Under the pieces are notes generated by a model. It was not told where the DNA came from and made no database searches. It saw only the letters and a list, made by a program, of their open reading frames with translations. A DNA stretch of 64,000 nt from Hyperoodon ampullatus (Eukaryota; Chordata; Mammalia; Artiodactyla; Ziphiidae), in NCBI GenBank assembly GCA_949752795.1, contig OX457056.1, positions 89,736,942 to 89,800,941 of the forward strand, in the 5' to 3' direction. Positions within the stretch are counted from its first letter, which is position 1. Every line of letters begins with the position of its first letter. Shown in pieces: positions 48,693-61,149 of this stretch. Both the position numbers and the translations under genes were made by a program.

Positions 48693-48959
48693 TATAGAGA
48701 ACATATATTCATCTCTAACTTAAATATCTGTGGGCTGAGGGGAATAATCCAGTGAAGAGAAAGTAGTGATTGAAAGAGAGGTAATAATTGATAACATAAA
48801 CCTGGCCAAGAGCTGGCAGTCAGAGATAATCGATTTCAGAGAGAAACAGAACTCCTTCCTCTAAAAAAAGGAGGGCACTTTACATAGAAATCTAGGAATC
48901 AGTGACATTCACACATCAAGGTGGCTTGGATCCATCTCAGTACATTGCATAATCTCCTG

Positions 48960-49035
48960 TTGTGAGTGAAGGTGGTGAGGCTGGGTTTAGACTGGTGCCT
49001 GGCACTTGGTGGGTGCTCAGTAAATGTTTGTTAGA
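48960..49035 (+). repeat. MIR or L2 3' end fragment
   Basis: GTGCCTGGCACTTGGTGGGT followed by GCTCAGTAAATGTTTGTTAG is the shared MIR/L2 terminus. Confidence 0.6.
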
Positions 49036-49439
49036 AGAGAAGGGCTTGGCTCAGAATGTGATGAGGAATTATTTAAAGATAAACAGCAAAATCATTCATC
49101 CAGCTTGTGGATTCCATTGAAGTAACTAAAGTTTTCAGAGGAACCATTTAGCTTATTTTCATAACATTCTCCGGCAACACAACCCAGAAATATACAGGGG
49201 GAAAGCAGCCGGTAGAGTCTCCCCAGGGTTGAGAACTGACACGGTGGACTTGTGGCAGGAAAAGGGGTAGTGGAACCTGGAGCTGACAGTGATCATGTAG
49301 GAGGTCCTTGAGATTTGGAGCCAAAACTGTGAAACCATCATGGAGATGGCCAACCTAGTCAGACCAAAGCCTCCAATGCCCATGAAAATCTCCATGCTGG
49401 TGATATGAATATGACATATAAATCCCAAGTATGACAGCC

Positions 49440-49745
49440 CTTTCCTCCATCTGAAACACTTTTATTCCTCCTTTCATCTGGCTGACTTCTCTGTACCCTT
49501 CGGCTTTCAGTTTAGATCTCTTGCTCCAAGAAGTCTTGTCTGTCCGTATCTAGGTTACTCCCACAGCACCTGATTTTTTCCCATCATAGCAGTCTTCATA
49601 ATGCCTTATGATTGGCTGACTATTGCTCTTCTCCTTGATGAGACTACAAAGTCCGTAAGGTCAAAGACTTTATTCACTCTTGGGTCCCTAGCACCTAGTC
49701 ACCCACATAGTAGGCTGTCAGTATTTGTTGAATAAATACACGAAG
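49440..49745 (+). repeat. L2 LINE 3' end
   Basis: TCCAAGAAGTCTTGTCTGTC, TGATGAGACTACAAAGTCCG and ACATAGTAGGCTGTCAGTAT with TTTGTTGAATAAATA form a typical L2 end. 49,746-50,849 holds nothing I can name. Confidence 0.8.
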
Positions 49746-50849
49746 CACCTGCATACTTTTTGCTAGCTGGAAAAGAGTGATAGTAGGTGCTAGAACACCT
49801 ATGGCTCCCAGAGAGGGAGATATTCTAAATTAGAAATAATCAGACAAGAATTATGAGGTTTAGACATCCCCCTGGATTGTGATTAGCCCCTGGCAGTGTA
49901 AAAGAAGACCTCTTCCAGGAGGTCTCCAACATGGAATTGATGTCCATTTTTCCATTTGCAAAGTGTACTTCTCCCAAAGGTAAGTACAAGAGCTTGAGTT
50001 AGAAGAACAGGAAATCCATGTTAACTTCACAAAGCGGCAGTCTTGTCAGGAAAGCAAGGGGTATGGCTGAATTTGGTCATTTTTCTCCTGCTGAAAGTGG
50101 GATTACCTTGCTGTACCTCATTTCCTTTTTTTTCCCCTGGTATTGAGGCATATAAACATAAGTCAATGTATCTGGCCCTCTGTTCCATTTTTGAGCATCT
50201 AAATTTTTAAAAATCTCAAGACATCTCAAATCTACAACATCTTATCCCCACACATACCTGTGCTTTGAAGTGTCATTGAACTACCTGATAAGAGTATCCA
50301 GGCTGGGAAGCAAGAGAGGTTCTCAAAGCGTTAATGAGGGAGCACACAAAAGGATATATGAGTCTGTGGCTACAGAGGATGATTTTCAGAGCTCCAGAAC
50401 TTGGACCTTTCCACCTCCAGTATCGACTGGATGATGGAAACTAAGGAGTAAAGGGTGAAATTCTGTGAACTTCACTTTGACCTTTGAAATTCTTTTTTAT
50501 TTTGATATTGGCAAGATTCAGTAGAGAAACTCAATGGAAAAATGAAGTATTTGAAAATGTACTAAACTTACTGAAGTATATAAATGAGAGATAGAAAGCA
50601 AAGGAAAAATGTATAGCTGTCTAATAGGCTTTCAGCAGCAATATTATAAAAGGCTGATAGTATCTTGGTAGATTTATCTTTAAAGGAATCTCATACTTCT
50701 TAACTATTGATTCCAAATGCTCAGTTACTGAAGCAGATATGAAAAGCTCACCATCCTGACCCACACATATTATTTCCCTTCCCTATTAGGGTCAGATCTA
50801 AGTAATGGCAACAACAAATCATTCTGGAGATGAGCAATAACAAGAATGA

Positions 50850-51895
50850 TTAACCAAGTTCACTCTTCCAGTTGCTCAAGCAGAAACCTTGGGGTTATCC
50901 TTGACTCCTCTCTTTTTCTTATAACTCGCACACAATTTATGAGCAAGCCTGTTGGCACTACCTTCAGTGTGCATCCAGAAGCTGACCACTACCTTCCCAG
51001 TGACCATCCTGCTCTAGGCCCAAATCATTTCTCCCTTGATTCTTCTTTTTTTTTTTTTTTTTTTTGCGGTACGCGAGCCTCTCACTGTTGTGGTCTCTCC
51101 CGTTGTGGAGCAGTGGAGCACAGGCTCCGGACGTGAAGGCTCAGTAGTTGTGGCTCATGGGCCCTGCTGCTCCACAGCATGTGGGATCTTCCCGGACCGG
51201 GGCACGAACCCGTGTCCCCTGCATTGGCAGGTGGACTCTCAACCACTGCGCCACCAGGGAAGCCCTCCCCTTGATTCTTAAAATCACCTCTTGACTGGTC
51301 TCCCAGCATTAACCATTACTCCCTATAGTTCATTGTCAATGGTAAAGCTAGAGTGATCCTGTTGAAACATTAGTCAGGCTGCATCAGTTCTCCACTCAAA
51401 ACCCATATCTTTCCAGTCTATTCAGGGTATCATCCAAAGTCCTCACAGAAGACTGCCAAGCCTTCCAAGATTTTCTATCTCTGATGTCACCTTCTATGAC
51501 TTCCAACTGCTACCACACTATTCCCCGAATCCTGGTACCCTAGTCACAGTGGTGTTGTGCTGTCCCTCCAATTTTCCAGGGGTACCCCCGCCTTTGCACT
51601 GAATATTCTATTTGCCTGATATGCTCTTTCCTCAGACACACTTATGGCTTTCTCTCTTACCTCCTTTAGGTCTTTGCTCAATGTCACTTTCTTGGAAAGA
51701 CTCCTCCTCTTCCAAATTGAAAGTTATCTTGCTGTTTTCTCCATAGCAGTTACTACCATCTAATGTATTAAATATTTTACATCTATCCAATGAGGGCAGG
51801 GCTTTTTGTTTTGTTTACCTGTGTCTTCTTGTACTTGGGATGGTGCCTGCCACATATTGGGTGCTCCATTAATACCTGTTAAATGAATAAGTGAC
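50850..51895 (+). repeat. L2 LINE, long copy split by a SINE
   Basis: GGGGTTATCCTTGACTCCTC, GAGTGATCCTGTTGAAACAT, TTTGCACTGAATATTC and a closing TGGTGCCTGCCACATATTGG trace L2 across about 800 bp. The SINE at 51,045 interrupts it. Confidence 0.9.
51045..51264 (-). repeat. CHR-type SINE with a small internal duplication
   Basis: Reversed element with a T20 tail. GTGGAGCA occurs twice in tandem (GTGGAGCAGTGGAGCACAGG), unlike the other copies. Flanks CTCCCTTGATTCTT and CTCCCCTTGATTCTT are the target-site duplication. Confidence 0.95.
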
Positions 51896-52365
51896 TGAAT
51901 AAGTAGAGAGATAGGGGTTGAAACTGAAGACTTCACTTTGCTCCAACTTTTTCTAGTGATCGTAAAATTGACTTGTAATCCAAGTGTTTCAAATTCTTCC
52001 TGATTTCTAAGGCCCCTGTATCCCTTAAAGTTCAAACAAAACAGCTACAACTTCCTCTTGTTTACAAGATTCCTAGAGAAAGGGGAGTTGATCACCTCTT
52101 GCCCTGTATTTGTGCTCCCCTGGCATTTGTAGTCCCAGCTGATGACATTGCCTCATGCTTGCCATCTTTGGCCACTTCCCCTCATGCATAGACATTGCTC
52201 TTCAGTTCCCCAGAAGAAGAGGCCAGTGAACATAACAGATTTTTTTAAAGATTAGAGGATAATACAGCACAGAGATTTTTATCACTTTTCATGTGTTGCA
52301 TTCACAAAAAATGATAATACTTATACAGCCTATGTTTTTTAAAAAAAGTGACTTGTGGGAGACAA

Positions 52366-52418
52366 GTGGACACGTGTGAGTGGACTCCTGTGTGAGAGCG
52401 GACACTTGTGTGAGGGTG
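52366..52418 (+). repeat. Decayed tandem repeat, about 17-bp unit
   Basis: Three imperfect units of the form GTGGACACGTGTGAG, GTGGACTCCTGTGTGAG and GCGGACACTTGTGTGAG. Confidence 0.75.
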
Positions 52419-52904
52419 AGGGCAGTGAAGTGGGAGGAACAAGAGAGATTTCTGAAATGGTGTTAATATTCTGTTGCTTGACTGGTTACTAGTTGTATGA
52501 GTGTGTTTACTTGGAAAACTCATGGAGCTGTACACTTAGGATCTGCACACTTTTCTGTAACATGTTATACCTTAATTTTTTAAAAGCTTATTAAAAAAAT
52601 GAGATACTATCCACTCAAAAAAAAAAGGAAATGCCAATTCTCCCCCAGGTGATCTAAAGATTTAGTGGAATCTCAATAAAAAAATCCATCCCCCCCAAAA
52701 AATACTTATACAGCCTAATGAGGTAAACTAATTTGATCCACATAGGGCTTGGTATAAAATTTTATTGCCTTTTTAAAGTATAACAGAATCATAATAAATT
52801 TTAAAATTCCAAGTATTGAGGAAGATGTCAAAAACTTTGACTTTATATAAAATTTCCTTAAAATATTAAAAAATTGTATTGAGTATCTCTTGCTTTGAAC
52901 ATTT

Positions 52905-53215
52905 TTTCTCTTATAATTGTTTTTAGTTTGGATATAATTCAGGTACCATGAAATTCACCTGTTTAAAATAAACATCCCCTTTAAGTGCTTTTAGTAGTGC
53001 TGTACAACCATCATCACTATCTAATTTCAGAACATTTTTCTCACCCCAGTTAGAACCCTTGTAGCCACTAGCAGTCATCACCCGTTCTTCTCTCTTCCCA
53101 GCCCCTGGCAATTGTTATTCTACTTTCTGCCTCTGTGGATTTACCTATTCTGGGCATTTCATAGAAATAGAATCATTCAGTATGTGGCCTGTTATGTCTG
53201 GTATCTCTCTATGAG
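52905..53215 (-). repeat. Old L1 3' UTR fragment
   Basis: AAATTCACCTGTTTAAAATA, GTGCTGTACAACCATCATCA, CTACTTTCTGCCTCTGTGGA and GAATCATTCAGTATGTGGCC are the reversed L1 3' UTR. Confidence 0.8.
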
Positions 53216-54477
53216 CATTTTTATGAAAGGTTTTCTGTTTGAAATGGCTACATATAATTTTGTATAAATAATGATTTCTTCAAATTATTGCTAATTACCA
53301 TCAATGAGAAACAATTTTTACAACCATATCAGAATTTGCAAGAGTTGAAATTATATTTCAAGACTCTAATAACCCTTTAATTAGTTTAACTGTATGAAAT
53401 TGCTATTTTTGGATGTCAAAACTGGTTGAATATTGGCAGCTCCATAAGGCTCAACCTTGTATTTTACTGGGTAATGTAATATTGAAATTCTTTGTGATAA
53501 TGCAAATGGATTTTGTATCCAATTCAATTTTGCATGTCAAGCTCTAATTTGCAGAACATACGTCATAAGGTGCAATGGGCCCCTACAGCTGAAAATGGAG
53601 AGAGGTATCCAAGATATATGAAAAGAGAGAACTGGGAACAGGGCCAGAGCTATGTTTGCTTCCCCTCCTCACCAGCTCCACTGAACATTCCCTCAAGCTG
53701 GTCGCTTGTTCTTTGGGAACCTGGAACACAGACCTCCTTCATCAGCTCCATGGGTTCCTGTTCCATGATGAGTTTCTAGACCCCTCAGGTCTCATGCAGC
53801 TGCCCAAGGGCTGAGAGATTATCTTGCAGTACAACCATAGCCTGTTGTCTGGGGAGCTCCAATTTGTAAGGGATATAGCACCACAGCTAAAGGAAATAGT
53901 TTAAAAGTAGATATTAGACATCACTTTCTTCAAGTCCCTTGGCCATAGCTGCTCAGGGAATTTGTCATTGGCCTTCTTGCACATCTGGCCCAAGGTTGTA
54001 TGTCATTCCTTAGAGGCCAGATCCCATCTTCTCTCTAGGTAGAGTTATCGCCCATCCTCTCATCTTTCCAAAGTCCTCAAACTCCTGCTTTTTCTGGCCA
54101 GTAGGGGAAAGACATCATATCTAGAGAAATGTATACTTCTTTATCTCAACAACATCTAAATTCAGACAAAAGCTCTGGAGACTACCTTTGCCTAAGTAAG
54201 GGACTGATGAATTATATTTCTTAAACTAAAGGGCCATCAATCCATGTGAGGAATTCTGCTACTGTTCTATTAGGCACTTTTCATCACATTACAAACAGGA
54301 TCCAGAAGGAGTTAATGGACATATCTAGAATGCTGGGACCAGCTTGAATGTCTACCCTTATGGAGATTCCCTTTTTGATATTCTGTGCAATCACTGCATT
54401 TCAGGGGTTTTTGATAAGATTAAAACCCAACCTGTTCTCATATGGAAGAAAGTGATTCAGCTGATGTAAAGCGAAGG

Positions 54478-54541
54478 AAATGTAATTCCACTTTTTAAGA
54501 AAATGCACAAATGTAATTCCTCTTTTTAAGAAATACACACA
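54478..54541 (+). repeat. Tandem duplication, about 31-bp unit
   Basis: Two adjacent copies of AATGTAATTCC-A/T-CTTTTTAAGAAA-type sequence, differing by small changes. The interval 53,220-54,475 around the 88-codon frame at 53,513 shows no identifiable gene. Confidence 0.85.
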
Positions 54542-54724
54542 TATAAAATTAAGGCTTAAGTTTACAATTGGTAATAATGATGTGTATATTCTTGTTTCTA
54601 AAAAATATAGAATTTCTACTCTCAACAAGGCAGTTATAGCCATAGCATGGTTTTACCTTCCCCCACCCCCCAAATCATTTAATATGCACCTTCCTAATTC
54701 ATTGAAAGCTATACTGAATAGTCC

Positions 54725-54925
54725 ACAGTAGAATATGGGTTCTCCAGTCTTTCACTTACTAGCTTTACTGTCTTGGGCAAGTCACTTTATCTCTCTGTAT
54801 CTCAGATTCTTATATCTAAATAAATGCTGAACTCATAGGGCTGATATGAAGATTAATGAGGTAATAGATGTAAACACCTTAGAACATTGCCTAACAGAAA
54901 TGTTTTACTAGTGCTCAGTAAATAT
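54725..54925 (+). repeat. MIR SINE
   Basis: GTCTTGGGCAAGTCACTTTA, TCTCTGTATCTCAGATTC and TTACTAGTGCTCAGTAAAT in MIR order. Confidence 0.9.
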
Positions 54926-55019
54926 TAAGGAAAGAAAAAATATCTGATGATGATGTTACCAGAATCAGGGCTCATCTACAAGGCATAAGCCATTATTGCT
55001 TGAGGCACTGAACTCTCAA

Positions 55020-55043
55020 TTTTTTTTTTTTTTTTTTTTTTTT
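55020..55043. repeat. T24 homopolymer
   Basis: Uninterrupted T tract with no SINE or L1 body attached that I can recognise. Confidence 0.95.
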
Positions 55044-55434
55044 GTTCCAAAAGTTAGAAAGCCAATCCTGGAAAATATCCTTATCTGTGCTTGAGTCATA
55101 CTTTGTTAATAAGTAACACAGAGACAAAGAAGTGGTTGATTATGAATCATGAAAAATCAGCTTGTGTGTCACTTTAGGAACACTGTTACATGTAAAATAT
55201 TTGGAGGTGAACAAAAAACACATAGTTTTATGTGTTACATTTTAAAGTAGTGGCCTGAAAGAATGAATATATTTCTCTTTCACATCTATCTGGATAAGAA
55301 GTATCATAGCACAGGAAGAATCATGATTTCTGTTTTCTAAAACAAACAATGTTTTCTGATAAAGTCTTAGTTCACTGCTGCCATGCTAATCTTTGAGTAT
55401 GTTTAACAGAGGGGAAAGAAGAAGCCAGTGAATT

Positions 55435-55652
55435 GATAACTATCACTTACTAAGTTCCTATTATTTGCTTTACACAGTGATAAGCACTTCAGCTATATGA
55501 CTTGATGTAATCTTAACAGCACTGAGGTAGACATCATTGGAGTCATTTTACCTGTGGGGCTTAGAGATGGTACCCAAGAATATACATCTAAAATTTGCAG
55601 AGCTAAGATTTAAAGCCAGGTTAAATCTAGGCACTTGACTACTATGCCACGT
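55435..55652 (-). repeat. MIR SINE, reverse orientation
   Basis: TATCACTTACTAAGTTCCTA, TTTACACAGTGATAAGCACT, GCAGAGCTAAGATTTAAAGC and CACTTGACTACTATGCCACG form a nearly complete reversed MIR. Confidence 0.9.
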
Positions 55653-56041
55653 TTCCTGCTGCCAATTAATTATGAAGTTGTTGATATTGAGATACTACTA
55701 ATTATAAATTTTCCAACTAGAAAAGATGAAATTTCCTTACATCTCTACTATATACTTTGAATATTAAGTTTTTTCCTAAAACTTCATGAGATAGGCACAT
55801 AAAATTAGAAAATATTTCTGAAATTATAAAAAAATAAATATTTTAAGTTTGGCAATGGTGTATGGATTAATACTTACATTTTGGTAGCCAATGTATTAAA
55901 TCAAAGATTTTATGGATTTTTTTAAAACAGAATGGAAACAATCCTATGAGAAATGTTAAATGCTAGAGAAACATTTGCAAAAACAAACTGAAGCTCACTT
56001 TAATAGTGGTTATTTGCAAAGATATTCATAAGTATTAATTT

Positions 56042-56490
56042 TTTCTTCCAATTTTATTGAGATACAAGTGACATACAGCACTGTATAAGTTTAAGGTGTA
56101 CAGCATAATGATTTAACTTACACACATCATGAAATGATCACCACAATAAATTTAGTGAACATCCATCATTTCATATAGATGAAAAATAAAAGAAAAAAAA
56201 TTTTTTTCCTTGTGATGAGAACTGGTAGGATTAGCTCTTAACAACTTTCATGTATATAACATACAGCAGTTTTACTTATATTAGTCATGTTGTTCATTAC
56301 ATCCCTAGAATTTAGTCATCTTGTTATTGCAGAAGGTTGCACCTTTTGACCACCTTCATCACCATACAAAGATATTACATTATTATTGACTATATTCCCC
56401 ACGCTGTACACTTCATCCCTGTGACTCATTTATTTTGTAACTGGAAGTTTGTACCTCTTAAATTCCCTCACCTATTTCACTTATAAGTAT
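56042..56490 (-). repeat. L1 3' UTR fragment
   Basis: AATTTTATTGAGATACAAGT, TAAGTTTAAGGTGTACAGCA and CATCATGAAATGATCACCAC are the reversed 3' UTR of an L1, continuing to CTGGAAGTTTGTACCTCTTA. Confidence 0.85.
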
Positions 56491-56809
56491 TAATTTTTAA
56501 AACTTGATTAGATATATTTAAATCATAAATGGGACACATGCTTCTTTTGTTCAGTCAAATGATACAGAAACAAATGGAAAGGTAGTAATGTCCCCTCACT
56601 CTTCTGTTCCCCTCACTCTTCCATCCTTTCCCTCTGAGTAAACAATTTTGATGTGTATCTTACCATCATATTTTTACATTTATATTAAATGTACAAATAT
56701 ATAAATATATAAGGCATAAGTTGTATTACAAAGTGTTTTACATTATTCTGCTACTGCATTTTTAAAACTTGAATATAATGTAGATTTTCCTCTAAGACAA
56801 GTGAAATCT

Positions 56810-57010
56810 TAGCCAGTAATTCTCAAACCCTTGCTGCAGATTAGAATCACTTGGAGAGCTTTTAAACAAACAACCCACCACCCCACCCCAAAAAAGAGAG
56901 AGATTGCCAGAAATCCATCCCCAGAGATTCAGGTTTAATTGGCTTAGGTGGGGCCTTGGCATCAAGCTCCTCATTTGACTCTGATGTGTGGCTTGTTAGA
57001 ACCCTTGATT
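56810..57010 (+). repeat. MER5A-like DNA transposon
   Basis: CAGTAATTCTCAAACCCTTG, AGATTAGAATCACTTGGAGA, CCAGAGATTCAGGTTTAATT and a TCTGATGTGTGGCTTG right end. Confidence 0.75.
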
Positions 57011-57192
57011 TAAGCAATCCAAATAAGCTGCAAATACCAGCTCCCTGCCTGAATTGTCCCGGAATGCATACTCCCAAGAAAGCCCTCCACTGAGATTATT
57101 TCAGCATCAGTGCTGATTTGGGAAACCATGGAAGGCCCATCTTAAATTTTGTCTCCTCAAGAAGGTTGGCTATCAGATGGGAAAATTGCTTC

Positions 57193-57396
57193 TTTTTTTT
57201 TTTTGCGGTACACGAGGCTCTCACTGTTGTGGCCTCTCCCGTTGCGGAGCACAGGCTCCGGACGCGCAGGCTCAGCGGCCATGGCTCACGGGCCTAGCTG
57301 CTCCGTGGTATGTGGGATCTTTCCGGACCGGGGCACGAACCCGCGTCCCCTGCATCGGCAGGCGGACTCTCAACCACTGTGCCACCAGGGAAGCCC
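57193..57396 (-). repeat. CHR-type SINE, full length
   Basis: Reversed complete element with a T12 tail and body close to the other young copies. The target-site duplication is short and uncertain (TGCTTC). 57,400-58,370 follows without repeat or gene. Confidence 0.95.
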
Positions 57397-58374
57397 TGCT
57401 TCATCTTTTATATCATGTAAGGGAGAGTCACATGACTGCAAAAAGGGCTACCAGTGCCAGGAGTTTCAGAGACCACGTAAATGACAGTCTGCTCTGTCAG
57501 GCCAGGTTTATTCCCAGAATTGACTAAACTCTATAGAGATTTGCCCTTGCCTGAAAAAGGAGCTTTCCTGAATTAGCTGTTGCAGGAAGTCACACCCAGG
57601 ACTTGTTTCTCCTTGTTTGGGAGCGGCATCTACTCAGTGGCTGCAGGAACTTGTTTGGCCTCTCCAGCCTGGCCTGGGAGAGTTTGCAAGTCTCCCAGCT
57701 CCATCAGTCCGTCCTGATGGGCTCTTTGTTATTCGTGAAACATTCGTAAGGTCATTTAGTTTTCTTCACTTCTGCCACATATTTAAGAAACATTTGAGAA
57801 AACGGAAGATAGAGATACAAAATAGAGTTGTGGAGAGATTTGCCCCTCCTTTATCTTTGTGGGAGAGAACAATTGGCAGCCAGTGATTATTACTATTTGG
57901 TCCAAATTATTGCCACTGTTGGTTCTGCCTTCTCTGCATGCCCTTCCCTTTCTCACAGCACTTAGTCGGTCGGAAGTTTTGAGAGACCAGATGGGTTGTT
58001 GGAATTTACTTAGGAGTAATATATTTTTTTAAAAGCTGTGAGTTTTAACCTAGCAGACCATGGCAGGACAAAGCCACATTACACCGGGTGAGGGAGGGAA
58101 TAGAAGGTCAAGGAGTGAGAAAAAAAAGCCAAATCAGAATTGTGGTCTTTTTCTCAACTTCTTTTCTAGTTATACAACAACAATATTAAGTTTAGATTTG
58201 ACCCCTTTACCCTCCAAAAAATAACTGCCAAGCGTTTCAAGTCTAGGTAAATGCGTGAACTGTTAAACAGAATTTCAGCGACACAAGCACGAACCAAACC
58301 CCAAGAGCAGTCAGGTTCTGGTCTAATGAGACTACTGCCATAGGCAGACAGGAATCTCTGTCCATCAGCTGTAG

Positions 58375-58600
58375 CTGGGAAGCCCCCGGGCGGCCAGCCC
58401 CGCCCCCTACCCCTGACGTCACGAGAGGTGGGGCGGCGAGCGATTGGCCTTTCTGTGGAGCTCCGGCCGCTCTGCATCCCGGCGGAAAGGCGAGCAGGGG
58501 CAGAAGGAACGCGGGAAGGAATGGAGTGAGGAGGGCTTGCCAGCTCTGCCCAGGCGGGGCTCCGGCTCCGGCAGCAGAGCTTGGGAGTTGTCTGAGAAGT
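58375..58600 (+). promoter_or_regulatory. ATP10D: CpG-island promoter, probably ATP10D
   Basis: This GC-rich block has SP1-type CCCCGCCCCC near 58,399-58,408 and GGGGCGG near 58,430, a perfect palindromic CRE TGACGTCA at 58,414-58,421, and an inverted CCAAT box (GATTGGCC) at 58,442-58,449. No TATA box is seen. Gene assignment rests on gene order beside COMMD8 and on the donor site downstream on the + strand. No ATP10D coding sequence is in the window. Confidence 0.75.
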
Positions 58601-58748
58601 GATTTTTTTTTTTTTTTTTTTTCTTCAGAGTCAAATGGCTGGCATAGAAGCGTAACCCGCCTCCACTCTCCGGATTTGTGCTTGGTTCTTCTCTTGCATC
58701 TTGGGACTTGTGATCATCATGCTGTGATGTGTGCCCAGAGAGGAATTG
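58480..58748 (+). other. ATP10D: Putative non-coding first exon of ATP10D
   Basis: ATP10D encodes a P4-ATPase flippase that moves glucosylceramide across membranes with CDC50 partners; its coding exons should lie beyond the window. The proposed exon runs from below the CCAAT box to a consensus donor GGAATTG/GTAAGG at 58,749. It has only short ATG frames (ATGGAGTGA at 58,521) and a T20 tract at 58,603-58,622. The start is a guess, and the 5' UTR may instead be split at the acceptor-like CTTCAG. Confidence 0.5.
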
Positions 58749-58830
58749 GTAAGGGTGAACCAGCGAGCCTCTTGGACAGTTTCCCTGCCTTCCGTTTCAC
58801 AACCCACGCTCTTTTCCTCTCTGTTTCTTT

Positions 58831-58864
58831 ACTCTCTCTCTCTCTCTCTCCTCTCCCTCCCCCA
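58831..58864 (+). repeat. (CT)n microsatellite
   Basis: A pure CT run passes into CCTCTCCCTCCCCCAG, about 80 bp after the predicted first-exon donor. Confidence 0.9.
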
Positions 58865-59947
58865 GTAATTGTGTTCAGGTTGGATGAAGTGCCTCAAAAC
58901 TGGAGTTTAGGGCTTTTGTTGAACTTAAAAAAAAGAGAGAGAATCTTAACACCATTTTCAGTTTCTTGATTTCAGGAGAGGGATTATTTTATCTATCCTG
59001 AATGCTGGGTTTTGTGAAAAGATAAATTATGCACACACACCCTTTGTCATCTCATTGTGAAATCGAACAGTTTAAAGCAATTTTGGCTCTGTCTCAAAGG
59101 TAATGAAAAGAATGGGGGCTGAAATTTTAACCCAGTAAATAAACCACGGGTTGATTCCTTAGGAAGAAAAAGGTGTTTGTGTTGGAACTTGGTCAGAAAT
59201 AGTTTTTACAGGAGCGCTACCAAAAAGCCCGCGTTCTTCCCCGCAAACACTAACTTTGCAGAACTTAATTGTTGTTTAGGGCACCCTTTATCTTACATTA
59301 TAAAATAAGTAATTATACTTTACTATATACAGCAGAGAGACATCTGGCTGGTTAGTGAAACCTCCATTCTGGAGGGTCGGGCTTCCTGTGCCTTCAGAAA
59401 TGATGTATTTAAACTACTCTTAATCATAGGGGTATGTTAACTCGGGTGTTTAGAATGTTATCTAAATAAGACCAAAGATTCTTCTTGCTTCTTTTCACGT
59501 TAGTTCTTTCCAAGGAGAAAAACAATTCCATAGTCTAAGAGCAACGTTGAAAGACGACCCACAAGGATAGGGGGCTCCTTATCCGCCAATGTTACTGTAT
59601 CAGAAAAGTGACTCCAGAGGAGATAATTATTTTAAAATTAGGCTAGGTCACATTTCTGTGAAGAGTACCATCATAAAAAGATATTTGGTGACTTGTTTAG
59701 AGCCAATATGTAATACATGGTCATTGTAACAGTAAACTCATTCAGTGCCCAGGTGCAAGCCCTCACTCCAATCTACCCCAAAAGGTAATGTCTGCTCTTT
59801 CTGGACTCTTCTATTCCCTTTACAAATGCATACCTACATTGAGATAGTTTGTTTTTATCAAAAGGAGATCATACCATATATGTTGAAAAACAACTCTCCA
59901 ACGTTCAAAAAGTTTTAGAGAGTTTTAAAAAGTAACAGTGTAACTGC

Positions 59948-59969
59948 CAATTTAACACGTGTTAAATTG
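59948..59969. repeat. 22-bp perfect palindrome with central CACGTG
   Basis: The left arm CAATTTAACAC is followed directly by its exact reverse complement, with no loop. The centre is an E-box. Symmetry ends at the next base pair (C against T). Confidence 0.95.
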
Positions 59970-61149
59970 TATGAAAAAGATGGAGAATCTAAGCAGTCTA
60001 AAACAGGATGCCAGGACTGTTTGACCTTTGCATACCAAGAACTGAATACTTATTCAATATAATTGCTTAGTGACTAAATAGAATTTGAATAGGATATCAT
60101 TTATTTTGATATCAGTAAAATGGAGGAAATGCTCAGAATTTGATTATAATTTGTAATAGAACAGAGATGACTCACCTGTTAGACGAATGTACTTAGAATT
60201 AACTTTAAAAATTAAGAGGTAAAAATGTCCACATATTCAAGCCTTCATTACAGGTCTTATTGTCTGATCTAGTTGAAAGTAGTCTTTTTAATGAGGGAAG
60301 AGCAAAGAAAATGCTACGAACAAGATCATTTGGGGATTCTCAAAACCCAAAGCATTAGCAGCTGAGCAGATTTCCTTATCACCTGGAAGAGGCTTGTTAT
60401 GAGTGTATTCTCTTAAAACATTTCCCCTTCCTATTGTGAAAGAATTTCAATCTAAAATGGATAGAATGGAAAGTCTCCTGCATGTGCCTTTAGGAAAACA
60501 AAACTTAAAGACTGAGAGACTGATTTCCCATAAATGCCTGATTTACAGAAATTGATAAATTGGAAATTTCTTAAATGTTAGGACGTTAATCAGAGGTTGC
60601 CTCATATCAGTCTTGGAAAGTTTTTTCTTATGGTTTCCAGAGCAAGAAATGAAGAAATGATCCAGGTCGGGTTGGTTGCAAAAAATGAGCTGAATTGAGT
60701 TTTGCTTGTATGACTAGACTGGTTTTGTCGGCTCAGGGAATTTTCAAAGCAGGTCTCAATTTGTTTTGACTTTGACAGACTCTTATGGAACTCTCCCCTC
60801 TTTACATGCCCCGCCCATGAACACAGCCTATTCCGAACCCTCAATGGACTCACCTGTTGCTTGCTATAGTTCACGCGTCGTGAATTTCAATTCCTCTGCT
60901 ATTCCCAAATAAACTCATCTGTTTGAGCTTGCCTCAGATAATTTAGATGGACATTACTACTGTGGATGGATTTATTTCATTTCAAAAACCATCTTAGTTA
61001 TAGAAACAATACTTTTCACAAAACTAGTATCACTGTTAGAGTACGAAGTTATAGTGGGACTAGTTTCATAAATGAGTGTGGCCTTAATGGAATCTTCTTT
61101 TATGCTGCTCAATGAAGGGTGCATTCATCCAACTATTAGAGGTAGTACT

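Noticed and set aside
58526..58969. 147-codon + frame across the presumed ATP10D first exon
   Set aside because: It begins at GTG, runs through a T20 tract (poly-phenylalanine) and a CT microsatellite (leucine-serine), and crosses a strong splice donor.
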